NCBI GenBank assembly: GCA_964477445.1
Contig: CAYZED010000008.1
Location: forward strand, 32,685 to 96,684
DNA from: CAYZED01 sp964477445
GTDB taxonomy: Bacteria; Bacillota; Clostridia; Lutisporales; Lutisporaceae
Direction: 5' to 3'
DNA length: 64,000 nucleotides
The notes below the pieces were generated by a model that saw only the letters and a list, made by a program, of their open reading frames with translations, searched no databases and had not been told where the DNA came from. A program made the position numbers and the translations under genes. Shown here piece by piece: positions 34,823 to 43,104 of the stretch. Each line of letters starts with the position of its first letter. The stretch's first letter is position 1.

Positions 34823-36175
34823 TTATAAATCATTATATACTATTCTACCCTTGCACATGGTGAGTTTGACTTCGCCAAATAGTTTCATACCTTGGAATGG
34901 TGTGTTCTTTCCTTTTGATAGAAATTTGGTCTTATCAACTGTTATTTCTGTATCAACATCTAGAAGAACAATATCAGCTGGAAACCCTATTTCAAGCTTG
35001 GCGCATTCCAATCCCATGATTTCTGCTGGCCGTGTACTCATTAATTCAACAAGTCTTTCAAGCGATATTTTTTCAGATTTAACTAATTTGTCGTAGCAGA
35101 CTGTAAAAGCTGTCTCAATTCCTGAAATTCCAAAGGCTGATTTATAGAAATCACTAGCTTTTTCTGTTTCGTGATGCGGGGCATGATCCGTTGCAATTAT
35201 ATCAATAGTTCCATCAATAATTCCGGCAACAATCGCTTCTCTATCCTCAATTCCTCTAAGTGGCGGATTAACTTTGCAGTCTGTATATCCTGCTGTAACA
35301 ATCGAATCATCCAATGCAATATGGTGTGGAGCCGCTTCACAAGTAATTCTAACTCCATCAGCTTTCGCCGTTCTTATCGCTTCAACTGAACCCTTTGCGC
35401 TTACATGACAAATATGTATTCTAGCGCCAGTTTTTTTTGCTATTAATATGTCTCTCAATATAGGCTTAATCTCAGATTCTGCAGATATTCCTTTAAGTCC
35501 GAGCTCTTTTGATTTAAGACCTTCATTAATTACACCGCCTGAAACTAACTCTAAATCCTCGCAATGGTCAAAAATAATATACCCTTTTTCTTTACATATT
35601 ACAAGCGCTTTTTCAAAAATTTCGTCACTAAAAACAGGCCTTCCATCGTCAGAAAACGCTGTTGCTCCTTCTTCAGATAAGTTAACCAAGTCGTTCAATT
35701 CAATGCCTTTCAGACCTTTCGTTACAGCGGCAACTGGCATTACTTTAATAATAGCATCTTTTTCTATGCCATCTTTTAGTCTATCTAAACTTAAAACATC
35801 GTCAATAACAGGATTAGTATTTGGCATACAAAAAATCGTCGTATATCCACCTCTAGCAGCTGCCAACGTGCCAGTTTTTATATCTTCCTTATACTCAAAC
35901 CCAGGTTCTCTTAAATGAACGTGCAAATCTATGAAACTTGGCGCCACAGTTAACCCGTTAGCTTCGATTATATACTCATTTTCGAAATCATAGTTTTTGG
36001 AATTATCGCTTTTAGAATTATCGCTTTTGGAACCAACCATTTTATACTCATCACCATTAAAATAACCTTCATGATTAATATCAGGTCTGATTTCAGCGAT
36101 TTTTCCATTTAATATAAGAATATCAGTTAGTTCGTTAGTAGTGTAAAGTCTACAATTTTTTATTAAATAGTTCAT
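34823..36175 (-). CDS. pyrC: Dihydroorotase
   Basis: Zinc amidohydrolase closing carbamoyl-aspartate to dihydroorotate. Metal ligands are visible in FIDLHVHLREPG, IFDHCED, HICHVSAKGS and TDHAPH; the substrate Arg/Asn motif FCMPNTNP is present. Residues about 35-60 carry a polar insertion with the repeat SKSDNSKSDNSK. The start overlaps the pyrR stop by 4 bp. No pyrB or carAB is in the window. Confidence 0.96.
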   Translation of the reverse strand: MNYLIKNCRLYTTNELTDILILNGKIAEIRPDINHEGYFNGDEYKMVGSKSDNSKSDNSKNYDFENEYIIEANGLTVAPSFIDLHVHLREPGFEYKEDIKTGTLAAARGGYTTIFCMPNTNPVIDDVLSLDRLKDGIEKDAIIKVMPVAAVTKGLKGIELNDLVNLSEEGATAFSDDGRPVFSDEIFEKALVICKEKGYIIFDHCEDLELVSGGVINEGLKSKELGLKGISAESEIKPILRDILIAKKTGARIHICHVSAKGSVEAIRTAKADGVRITCEAAPHHIALDDSIVTAGYTDCKVNPPLRGIEDREAIVAGIIDGTIDIIATDHAPHHETEKASDFYKSAFGISGIETAFTVCYDKLVKSEKISLERLVELMSTRPAEIMGLECAKLEIGFPADIVLLDVDTEITVDKTKFLSKGKNTPFQGMKLFGEVKLTMCKGRIVYNDL

Positions 36176-36705
36176 AATTCATTTTCTCCTAGTAACACAG
36201 CATCTTCGCCGTCAATTTCAGAAACATATACTATTACCACTTCATTTTTCGAAGTGGGTAAATTTTTTCCAACAAAATCCGCTCTAATTGGTAGTTCTCT
36301 ATGCCCTCTGTCAATTAGTACCGCTAACTGAACAGATTGGGGTCTTCCGAAGTCAATAAGTGCATCCATTGCGGCTCTTACACTTCTTCCTGTATATAAT
36401 ACATCATCGACTATAATAACTTTTCGATCGGCTACATCAAATCCGAATTTTTTTCGATTGCCTCTTTCACCTAATAAAATATCATCTCTATAATCAGAAA
36501 TATCAAGCTCTTCAGTTCTTAAAGCACTACCTTCTATACCTTCTATTTTTTCGGATAATCTCTTAGCAATTTGGTAACCTCTTCGTTTAATTCCTACAAG
36601 AATAATATTTTCTGTTCCTCTGTTTCTTTCAATGACTTCGTGAGCTATCCTAGTTAAAGCTCTATCCATTGCTTTCATATCCATAATATCAGTTTTTATT
36701 TTCAA
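36172..36705 (-). CDS. pyrR: Pyrimidine operon regulator / uracil phosphoribosyltransferase
   Basis: RNA-binding regulator of pyr mRNA with weak uracil phosphoribosyltransferase activity. The 177 residues contain the PRPP loop VIIVDDVLYTGRSVRAA and the start MKIKTDIMDMKAMDRALTRIAHE. The start codon is TTG at 36705 with AAGGAGG 7 nt upstream. That ribosome site is buried in a hairpin. The rluD-pyrR junction matches the Bacillus order. Confidence 0.96.
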   Translation of the reverse strand: MKIKTDIMDMKAMDRALTRIAHEVIERNRGTENIILVGIKRRGYQIAKRLSEKIEGIEGSALRTEELDISDYRDDILLGERGNRKKFGFDVADRKVIIVDDVLYTGRSVRAAMDALIDFGRPQSVQLAVLIDRGHRELPIRADFVGKNLPTSKNEVVIVYVSEIDGEDAVLLGENEL

Positions 36706-36712
36706 AGAGATC

Positions 36713-36739
36713 CCTCCTTTTTAAGAAGTACAAAGGAGG
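36713..36739 (-). promoter_or_regulatory. Hairpin masking the pyrR ribosome binding site
   Basis: On the minus strand CCTCCTTT (36732-36739) pairs with AAAGGAGG (36713-36720) across a 12-nt loop, locking the Shine-Dalgarno sequence of pyrR. No T run follows, so control of translation rather than termination is suggested. The classical PyrR attenuator consensus was not found nearby. Confidence 0.6.
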
Positions 36740-36830
36740 CTCCGCCGCATTTACGACATAAGTAAATACTTATTAAAATAAATTAACGAAGCCGCTTTTC
36801 ACTATATCCATCAAATTGAAATTATTATTC

Positions 36831-37883
36831 TCAAATCTCGTTCAAACCTGCTATAGTCTTTAAGAAATATTCTGGCATTGGTGCTTCAAATTCCATATAC
36901 TCTTTTGTAATCGGATGCACAAAACCAAGCACTTTTGCATGTAATAACTGACCGCTGCTCTTAATCTTTTGTTTTTTAAAACCATAAACAGTATCCCCTA
37001 CAAGTGGGTACCCGATATGTGCCATATGAACACGAATTTGGTGTGTTCGACCAGTTTCAAGTCTAGCTTCTATCAATGTGTAATGCTCATAAAGTTTTTT
37101 AACTACGTAATGTGTAATTGCTAATCTTCCTGTGCGATCTAACACATCCATTTTCTTACGATCATTTTTGCTTCTGCCAATCAAAGTTTCAATAGTACCA
37201 GATTCAGTTTTTAGTCGTCCTTCAACTAGTGCTACATATATTCTTTTCATAGTATGTTCTTTAAGTTNNNNNNNNNNAAGTTGTTCTGAAAGCCCCAAAT
37301 GTGCTTCATTTGTTTTGGCAACTACTAATACTCCTGAAGTATCTTTGTCAATTCTATGTACGATTCCAGGTCTTAGCACGCCATTTATGCCCTTAAATCC
37401 ACCTATTTTCTCAGGCACTATGTCATTTATCAATTTATCATCCGATTCCAAAACTTCTTCCGATTCCATATTATCAATAGAATCATCAGTTTCAACTAAC
37501 TCAGTCGTGATATTCGACAGAGTTCCACAGTGAAAAAGCAGTGCATTTACAAGTGTCCCATTTAAGTTCCCGTGCGCGGGGTGAACTACCATGCCCTGTG
37601 GTTTATTCACTACTATCAAGTATTCATCTTCAAATATAATATCTAACGGAATATTTTCCGGCATCGCTTCCAATGCAATAGCTTCTGGAACAAAAACCTC
37701 AATATTCTCATTTTTCACAATACGATAATTTGATTTTTTTACTTTGCCCTTAATTTTTATATTTCCTTCTTCAATAAGTTTTTGGATATAACTCCTTGAG
37801 AACTCTGGAAATTTCAATGTCAAATAAACATCTAGTCTAGAGTTTATATCTTCTTCAGTCGTTACTAAATCATGTATAACCAT
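36831..37883 (-). CDS. rluD: Pseudouridine synthase RluD family (YlyB)
   Basis: RluA/RluD-type pseudouridine synthase with N-terminal S4 domain (SRSYIQKLIEEGNIKIKGK), catalytic IVHRIDKDTSGVLVVAKT and GRTHQIRVHMAHIGYPLVGD. Residues about 115-160 hold an acidic insertion (ETDDSIDNMESEEVLESDDK) absent from typical RluD. A 10-N run at 37268-37277 is flanked by AAGTT on both sides; collapsing it gives SEQLKEHTMKR, the family sequence, and 345 residues. It lies between lspA and pyrR as in Bacillus. Confidence 0.95.
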   Translation of the reverse strand: MVIHDLVTTEEDINSRLDVYLTLKFPEFSRSYIQKLIEEGNIKIKGKVKKSNYRIVKNENIEVFVPEAIALEAMPENIPLDIIFEDEYLIVVNKPQGMVVHPAHGNLNGTLVNALLFHCGTLSNITTELVETDDSIDNMESEEVLESDDKLINDIVPEKIGGFKGINGVLRPGIVHRIDKDTSGVLVVAKTNEAHLGLSEQLXXXXLKEHTMKRIYVALVEGRLKTESGTIETLIGRSKNDRKKMDVLDRTGRLAITHYVVKKLYEHYTLIEARLETGRTHQIRVHMAHIGYPLVGDTVYGFKKQKIKSSGQLLHAKVLGFVHPITKEYMEFEAPMPEYFLKTIAGLNEI

Positions 37884-37889
37884 ATAAGC

Positions 37890-38357
37890 CTACTTCCCGT
37901 GTCTACTAATTAGTTCAAGTTCTTTTTCAAAAAATACTAAATAGGCCGAAATCAATATCGCGCCTATAATTAAAAAGCAATCTGCTATATTAAAAATATA
38001 TGGTAAAAAATGGACATAGACAAAATCCACAACATACCCATAATGTATTCTATCGATTAAATTACCCGCAGCCCCACCAAGGACTAAGGTCAGAATTAAA
38101 GTAAATGCTAAATTATCATATTTAAATTTTTCAATAAAAATTCCTATAGCAATAATTATTATCAAAGTTGATATTATGAAGAAAATTCTACCACCACCAA
38201 AAAGTCCAAAAGCCACACCAATATTTTCTGTGTACTTAAAACTCAAAACACCATGAATGATGTCTTGAGTAAAAATTGGTTTCAATAATGCAACAACTAT
38301 TAATTTTGTTATTTGGTCTAGCAAAACTACTATTAACGCTAGTATATACGGATACAT
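37890..38357 (-). CDS. lspA: Lipoprotein signal peptidase
   Basis: Membrane aspartic peptidase that cuts prolipoprotein signal peptides. The 155 residues form four membrane helices; catalytic aspartates lie in GGAAGNLIDRI and FNIADCFLIIG. I choose the ATG at 38357; a GTG at 38363 overlaps the ribosome site. It is followed 6 nt later by rluD. Confidence 0.95.
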   Translation of the reverse strand: MYPYILALIVVLLDQITKLIVVALLKPIFTQDIIHGVLSFKYTENIGVAFGLFGGGRIFFIISTLIIIIAIGIFIEKFKYDNLAFTLILTLVLGGAAGNLIDRIHYGYVVDFVYVHFLPYIFNIADCFLIIGAILISAYLVFFEKELELISRHGK

Positions 38358-38376
38358 TTTCACCTCATGAAAATTC

Positions 38377-38422
38377 TATTTTATTCTTCTATTTTATTCT
38401 TCTGTTTTATTCTTCTGTTTTG
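38377..38422. repeat. 13-bp tandem repeat, about 3.5 units
   Basis: Units ATTTTATTCTTCT / GTTTTATTCTTCT repeated between divIVA and lspA, with the same 13-bp period as the array at 20199. Confidence 0.85.
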
Positions 38423-38448
38423 TTGAAATTCTAGCTTTTGTGTTTTTT

Positions 38449-38892
38449 TTATGATTGGAAAGAATCCAAAGATTCGAGTTCTGCTTCTAGCAATGACTTA
38501 AATCTTACTTTAAATACTTGCATTTCTTTCCTTACTTGCTCATATTCAGTTCTTAATGCAATAGTATTATTATGTGAATGTTCAATAATTTTTGCAGCTT
38601 CTTCTTCAGCCGCTGTAATTATCATTTCGCCTTTTTTTCTAGCATTTGCGACCACGTCATCAGAAGTCGTCTGCGCGATTACTAATGTACTTTGCAAAGT
38701 TTTTTCAATCGCCTGGTAACTTTCTAATTTATCATTAAATGTTTCGATTCTGCTCTTTAAATCAGCATTCTCTCTAAATATTTTATCGAATTCATAATAT
38801 ACTTTATCAATAAAATCATTTACTTCTGATTTATTATACCCACGCATGGCTTTTTTAAAATCCTTCTTCTGAACCTCAATTGGTGTCATCAT
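38449..38892 (-). CDS. divIVA: DivIVA family protein
   Basis: Curvature-sensing coiled-coil protein that marks poles and division sites. The 147 residues begin with the membrane-binding N-terminus MMTPIEVQKKDFKKAMRGYN (conserved pattern KxFxxxxxGY) followed by VNDFIDKVYYEFD and a long coiled coil. The ileS gene that sits between divIVA and lspA in Bacillus is absent. RBS GGAGGT precedes the start by 8 nt. Confidence 0.93.
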   Translation of the reverse strand: MMTPIEVQKKDFKKAMRGYNKSEVNDFIDKVYYEFDKIFRENADLKSRIETFNDKLESYQAIEKTLQSTLVIAQTTSDDVVANARKKGEMIITAAEEEAAKIIEHSHNNTIALRTEYEQVRKEMQVFKVRFKSLLEAELESLDSFQS

Positions 38893-38960
38893 ATCTAATT
38901 ACCTCCAAAATTTTTTTAGCCTTTTTATAAGATTTTTTTATTATGAAATTGTCACATTTG

Positions 38961-39022
38961 TTATACGAAAATATCGCATTAATTATATGAACATATCGCA
39001 TTAATTATACGAATACTATCAC
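38961..39022. repeat. 22-bp tandem repeat, about three units
   Basis: Units of the type TTATACGAAAATATCGCATT, period 22 bp, between yggT and divIVA; the third copy is partly degenerate. Confidence 0.8.
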
Positions 39023-39024
39023 AC

Positions 39025-39312
39025 CTATATAACAAAAATTATCTTTATTAGAAATCCAACCAATGGTCTTACTACAATTTCCAAAATAACAAGAGCTAAA
39101 ATCGGCGAAAAATCTACATTTCCAAGTCCTATATTAATCTTTGAAAGAAGTTTTTTACACGGTGCTAATATTGGGTCGGTAATAATAAAAATCAATTCGA
39201 TCCATTTATTTCTTTTCCCTGTCGCAAACCAACTGAGTAATGCATTCGCAAATATAAGCAATTCTAATAGTTGTATAATACCATCTGCTATCGTGTAAAC
39301 AATTCTACCCAT
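39025..39312 (-). CDS. yggT: YggT family membrane protein
   Basis: Small membrane protein of 95 residues with two hydrophobic segments flanking the conserved loop SWFATGKRNKWIELIFIITDPILAPCKKLL, close to the family pattern for YggT/YlmG. It is linked to cell division and cofactor or membrane organisation in other organisms. It lies between sepF and divIVA, its usual place in Firmicutes. Confidence 0.9.
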   Translation of the reverse strand: MGRIVYTIADGIIQLLELLIFANALLSWFATGKRNKWIELIFIITDPILAPCKKLLSKINIGLGNVDFSPILALVILEIVVRPLVGFLIKIIFVI

Positions 39313-39333
39313 ATGTTTTCTCCCATACTATTT

Positions 39334-39888
39334 TTATTTTAACCAACCAAAAATACCTTCCATCTCGTATATGTCATTACCTATGCTACTCTTTATACTA
39401 CCAAGTATATCAACATTCTGTGGCGCGATAATAATAATCCCTCTGGAAACTTTTTGGATAGAACCATCCAATGAATAAATAGAACCGCTAATAAAATCAA
39501 CCATTCTCTGTGCTAAAGCTGTATCAACGTTTTCGAAATTAACTATTACAGGCTTCATGTTTTTTAATTCGTCACAAATATCTTTTACATCATCAAAATC
39601 AGATGGCTCAGAAAGTACAACTTTCATAGGCGCTACTGAAGCGGTCGAATGTATACTAAGCACATTTCCTTTTCGACTTATTCCAGGACTCTGTCGCTCA
39701 GGAATTCTATCTATCGGGCGCTCTTCAACAAATCTGTCCGTACTTTTAAACTTTTTATTATGTTTATCAGGTTTTTCAGGTTTTTCAGGTTTTTCTTGCA
39801 CTATTTCTTCTATATCGTCATCTTCGTAATCCTCATCAGGTCCAAAGCCAAGAAACTCTAAAACTTTGCCTCTAAAATTATCTGCCAT
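39334..39888 (-). CDS. sepF: Cell division protein SepF
   Basis: FtsZ-binding ring protein that bundles filaments and anchors them to the membrane. The 184 residues have an amphipathic N-terminus, a charged linker and the SepF core VVLSEPSDFDDVKDICDELK ... VIVNFENVDTALAQRMVDFISGSIYSLDG. The linker contains the micro-repeat EKPEKPEKPDK, encoded by 9-bp direct repeats. It precedes yggT by 21 nt. Confidence 0.94.
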   Translation of the reverse strand: MADNFRGKVLEFLGFGPDEDYEDDDIEEIVQEKPEKPEKPDKHNKKFKSTDRFVEERPIDRIPERQSPGISRKGNVLSIHSTASVAPMKVVLSEPSDFDDVKDICDELKNMKPVIVNFENVDTALAQRMVDFISGSIYSLDGSIQKVSRGIIIIAPQNVDILGSIKSSIGNDIYEMEGIFGWLK

Positions 39889-40069
39889 CAGTTACCTCCA
39901 CTTATTCTATATCAATATTATTAATCGGCTATTTTTTTTAAATATTAGTTAATATCACTGTTTCACTATTATATTACTTGATATTACGGTTTTTCTCAAG
40001 AAATATTAAATTATGAGTTGTTTCAATGAATATATCACAATAATATATCACAAGTATATTTACATTGAA

Positions 40070-40789
40070 TTATGAATACTTTCTATTCCCAAAAATTCCG
40101 GTGCCAATACGAATAATATTGGCGCCTTCCTCAAGAGCGACCATATAATCACCAGTCATTCCCATAGAAAGATATTTCATTTCCACTTTGTTTTTATTAT
40201 TATTTTCAGTTTCTTCTTCAAATATTTTTTTCATTTCATCAAATTTTTTCTTCATCATTTTAAAATAAGGTCTTACATTTTCTAAGTTTTCATCATACGG
40301 TGCAATTGTCATCAGGCCTTTGACTTTAATGTTTTCAAGATTTGAAATCTCTCTAAGAAACTGCTCTGTGGCATCATATTCAATTCCAAACTTACTCTCT
40401 TCATCGGCAGGGTTAACCTGTACCAACACATCAATAATTCGACCAATTTTTTCAGCTCTTAAACTAATTTCTTTAGCGAGCGAAACACTATCAACCGAAT
40501 GAATCAAATCAACTTTATCTATTATATATTTAACTTTGTTTGATTGGAGATGCCCGATTAAATGCCACCTGACTCCCTTTTTAATTTGATCAAACTTATT
40601 AACGACTTCTTGCACTTTATTTTCGCCTACATCTGTTACACCACAATCAATAGCGTGGTTTATGCGTTCGGTATCGACAGTTTTAGTAACTGCTATAAGT
40701 GTTATGGTCGAAGGGTCAATGCTCCTACTCTCGCAGAAGATTTTTATTTTATTGTTTATGTATGATAGGTTTTCTGAAATATTATTCAT
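40070..40789 (-). CDS. yggS: PLP homeostasis protein (YggS/YlmE)
   Basis: Single-domain alanine-racemase-fold protein that binds pyridoxal phosphate and balances vitamin B6. It shows the PLP lysine in TLIAVTKTVD, GENKVQEV, WHLIGHLQSNKVKYI and the late LSMGMTGDYMVALEEGANIIRIGTGIFG, with the conserved MSMGM motif altered to LSMGM. It heads the sepF-yggT-divIVA group. Confidence 0.95.
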   Translation of the reverse strand: MNNISENLSYINNKIKIFCESRSIDPSTITLIAVTKTVDTERINHAIDCGVTDVGENKVQEVVNKFDQIKKGVRWHLIGHLQSNKVKYIIDKVDLIHSVDSVSLAKEISLRAEKIGRIIDVLVQVNPADEESKFGIEYDATEQFLREISNLENIKVKGLMTIAPYDENLENVRPYFKMMKKKFDEMKKIFEEETENNNKNKVEMKYLSMGMTGDYMVALEEGANIIRIGTGIFGNRKYS

Positions 40790-40819
40790 AAATCACCTGT
40801 TCCTTTATTGAAGAATTAG

Positions 40820-42127
40820 TTAGTACCCGTCCAAAAACTGCTTATCATGTGCCCTCTCTGGAGTTGTAATGACTTCATCAAATACTCTTAGTATATATGC
40901 ATCCTCGGTCGATTTAACATTATCTACGACAACTTTGCCGTCTTTAAACATGATCGTAGTCACCGGAACAAATCTTACTGTGCTTTTTCTAATTATATAA
41001 ACACCCTTAGTATTATTTAAAGTTGTTAGTGCGCTGTCTGGCAGTATAAATCCATCATGACTTTTAATAACAAAATCAGCATTCATAATTCTAGTCTTCC
41101 AAAAATTATTTGCACTGTCATTAATCCTCACAAACACCACGCAAAAGCCATTATCTGGGGCTGAAATATAAGCGATATAACTTTTAAGAGTATTCCCATC
41201 TGATAAAAGTATTGAATGGCGTTCATTTACTTTCATGGTTTCAGCTTTGTGTTCCGGTATAAGCATAGCTCCATACCACTCAAAGTTATCAACTATTCTA
41301 ATTCCCTTTGATAATTCGTTGCTTTTTCGCAACTGAGAAGAAAGCTCTTGTAGTCTCAAGGGTGTTAATTTCATTCCGTTTTCTGGAGTCAAAATCTTCT
41401 CAAATCCATCGAGACTATAAGCAACTAATCCAGAATTTACTGCTATAACTGCATCTGTGCTTTTTATATAAATCATTTGCAGCGCCGATTTCTCAGTGTT
41501 TAGCTCTTCAATAGTTAGCGCTCTGCCATCTTTGCCTATAATAAGATTTTTCCTGTAGACTTTTGCTGATAAATCCTTCACAACATCTGAAGAATCGGAC
41601 AAATCTCCATTTTCCGCCATCTGCCTTAAGTAATCAACATCTTTATTTATATTCGCTTGCAAATCTTCTAGCTCCTGAGAAAACAATCCGCCTTTTGAGT
41701 TGATCTTTTTTAGCAAATCAATTTGATTGTCAATCTCTGTAATTTTCAGAGAAAGTGCTTTATCAAAGCCAGCACCCTTTTCAAGTTCAGCAACTCTAAA
41801 GCCTAACGGTACTCTCTCGCCTTCTTTGGCGTTGAGAGAAATCTTTGTTTTGTCTGGAACTGGAACAGTATATTCATTTCTAAAAACGATCAAATCTGTT
41901 TTATAGGAATCATTCATGTTTCCATATTCGACAAGACTTCTTCCAACATTAATGAAGATCTGTTTATATAAGCTAGAGATTATTATAATTGCAATAAAGA
42001 CTATTATAACGAAAAGCAAACTTTTGCCATCTTGTTCTTTTCTTCTGCGCTTCCTTAAATCAGTAGGCGCGACTGTTTTATTATTCTTTTTGTTCTTCAA
42101 ATAAATACCTCTTATCGCGACACACAT
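40820..42127 (-). CDS. HlyD-like membrane fusion protein
   Basis: Membrane-anchored protein of 435 residues. After a basic N-terminus (APTDLRKRRRKEQDGK) comes one membrane helix (residues about 38-58), a biotinyl-lipoyl-like start (VFRNEYTVPVPDKTKISLNAKEGERVPLGF), a central coiled coil and a late beta domain (GVYIIRKSTVRFVPVTT) typical of HlyD-like adaptors. Such proteins are found beside ylm genes in Clostridia and may link envelope and division, but the role is not known. It starts the cluster 30 nt before yggS. Confidence 0.8.
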   Translation of the reverse strand: MCVAIRGIYLKNKKNNKTVAPTDLRKRRRKEQDGKSLLFVIIVFIAIIIISSLYKQIFINVGRSLVEYGNMNDSYKTDLIVFRNEYTVPVPDKTKISLNAKEGERVPLGFRVAELEKGAGFDKALSLKITEIDNQIDLLKKINSKGGLFSQELEDLQANINKDVDYLRQMAENGDLSDSSDVVKDLSAKVYRKNLIIGKDGRALTIEELNTEKSALQMIYIKSTDAVIAVNSGLVAYSLDGFEKILTPENGMKLTPLRLQELSSQLRKSNELSKGIRIVDNFEWYGAMLIPEHKAETMKVNERHSILLSDGNTLKSYIAYISAPDNGFCVVFVRINDSANNFWKTRIMNADFVIKSHDGFILPDSALTTLNNTKGVYIIRKSTVRFVPVTTIMFKDGKVVVDNVKSTEDAYILRVFDEVITTPERAHDKQFLDGY

Positions 42128-42387
42128 TGTTACTATATTTTTTGACCTATACTATTATATAATTTTTTAGGAGAAAAGCAAAGAGCGAGAGTTATGAATT
42201 CAAGTATTCATTTCTTTGTTGTTATTATTATTTGCCATTACCATTTTAATTCAAATTCTTGTTTTTTACAAATATTTTATGAAAATGGATTGGTGAAAGC
42301 GAGTAAAAACGACGGCTTGATTATTTAAGTTGGGTTAATTATAATTACAGATAAGTAAAGAAAGTTTCAGCTAAAAACTATTAACAT
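42128..42387. other. Intergenic region left of the direct repeats
   Basis: About 260 bp of AT-rich DNA between the HlyD-like gene and the repeat pair. No open frame with a ribosome site, no tRNA and no clear terminator were seen. It marks the left edge of the accessory region. Confidence 0.4.
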
Positions 42388-42481
42388 GAACGCAAATTAT
42401 CATTAGCGCACTTCGCGAAAGTTTCAGCTAATTCACTAAGAATTTTACTCTAATAATAATTAGCGGATTTTGTCTTAGAAA
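42388..42481 (+). repeat. 94-bp direct repeat, copy 1
   Basis: Begins GAACGCAAATTATCATTAGC and ends GTCTTAGAAA; same length as copy 2 and matching at both ends, with a variable centre of about 20 bp. No open frame. Both copies lie just before tRNA-Pro. Confidence 0.9.
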
Positions 42482-42514
42482 CTCTAAGCTCATACACACT
42501 TTATGATAATTTGC

Positions 42515-42520
42515 TATAAT
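42515..42520 (+). promoter_or_regulatory. Possible -10 box for the tRNA-Pro transcript
   Basis: TATAAT in TTTGCTATAATGAATA; the -35 region is poor. A transcript from here would include repeat copy 2 before tRNA-Pro. Confidence 0.35.
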
Positions 42521-42552
42521 GAATAAAGTTTTTAATGGAAAACTTTCAATTT

Positions 42553-42646
42553 GAACGCAAATTATCATTAGTGCACTTCGCGAATGTTTCAGCTAATTCA
42601 CTAAGACTGGTATTCATAACATAATTAGCGGATTTTGTCTTAGAAA
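42553..42646 (+). repeat. 94-bp direct repeat, copy 2
   Basis: Second copy, 165 bp after the first, ending 11 bp before the tRNA-Pro acceptor. Shared blocks are GCACTTCGCGAA, GTTTCAGCTAATTCACTAAG and TTAGCGGATTTTGTCTTAGA. The centre differs (CTGGTATTCATAAC against AATTTTACTCTAAT). Confidence 0.9.
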
Positions 42647-42657
42647 TCCTTCTATAT

Positions 42658-42734
42658 CTGGGTGTGGCGCAGCTTGGTAGCGCGCTTGAATGGGGTTCAA
42701 GAGGTCGCAGGTTCAATTCCTGTCACCCAGGCCA
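42658..42734 (+). tRNA. tRNA-Pro (anticodon GGG)
   Basis: Acceptor CTGGGTG/CACCCAG, D loop AGCTTGGTAG, anticodon stem CTTGA/TCAAG enclosing ATGGGGT (anticodon GGG), T arm GCAGGTTCAATTCCTGT and an encoded CCA. Its 3' end faces the defence island, the usual orientation for tRNA-linked islands. Confidence 0.97.
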
Positions 42735-42747
42735 TTTAGAGTTTGGA

Positions 42748-42790
42748 AAAGCCAGCAATCTGGATGGATTGCTGGCTTTAGTGTTTTATA
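42748..42790 (+). terminator. Intrinsic terminator after tRNA-Pro
   Basis: Perfect 13-bp stem AAAGCCAGCAATC/GATTGCTGGCTTT (42748-42779) with a TGGATG loop, followed by AGTGTTTTA. It may also serve the convergent HTH gene. Confidence 0.85.
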
Positions 42791-42819
42791 TTCAATAAAA
42801 ATTTCCTTAATAAAATGTT

Positions 42820-43104
42820 TCATCGTAGTTCTATATGAATCTCTTTACCCAACCCTTTAGCTAACTTACTTAAAAAATTTAATGATGGATTATATGTCCC
42901 ACTCTCAATCCGGCTAATATTTGATTTTTGTGTTCCAATACGAAGCGCTAATTCTTCTTGCGTAATATTCTGCTCTCTTCTTGCTTTAATTATCTCTGAA
43001 ATTAATTCATATCGTGGTTTTAACTCTTCATATTCTTCTTTAAATTCAGGATCCTTCATAAGTTCTTCTTTAAGCTTTAAAAATTCTACTCCAGCTTTAC
43101 TCAT
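42820..43104 (-). CDS. HTH-XRE antitoxin-like regulator (orphan)
   Basis: DNA-binding protein of 94 residues. An N-terminal helical part (FLKLKEELMKDPEFKEEYEEL) precedes an XRE helix-turn-helix (ARREQNITQEELALRIGTQKSNISRIESG) and the short end LGKEIHIELR. The layout is that of HigA-type antitoxins read after a RelE/HigB toxin. The ATG at 43104 follows AGAGGAAC. No intact toxin gene is present; a toxin-like 3' fragment overlaps the start by 8 nt. Confidence 0.85.
   Translation of the reverse strand: MSKAGVEFLKLKEELMKDPEFKEEYEELKPRYELISEIIKARREQNITQEELALRIGTQKSNISRIESGTYNPSLNFLSKLAKGLGKEIHIELR

Noticed and set aside
36706..36830. Classical PyrR attenuator in front of pyrR
   Set aside because: No match to the known PyrR-binding loop and no terminator with a T run; only a ribosome-site hairpin is present.
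42658..42734. tRNA-Pro 3' end as an integrase attachment site
   Set aside because: No second copy of the tRNA 3' end and no integrase gene occur in the window; the far end of the island is out of view.
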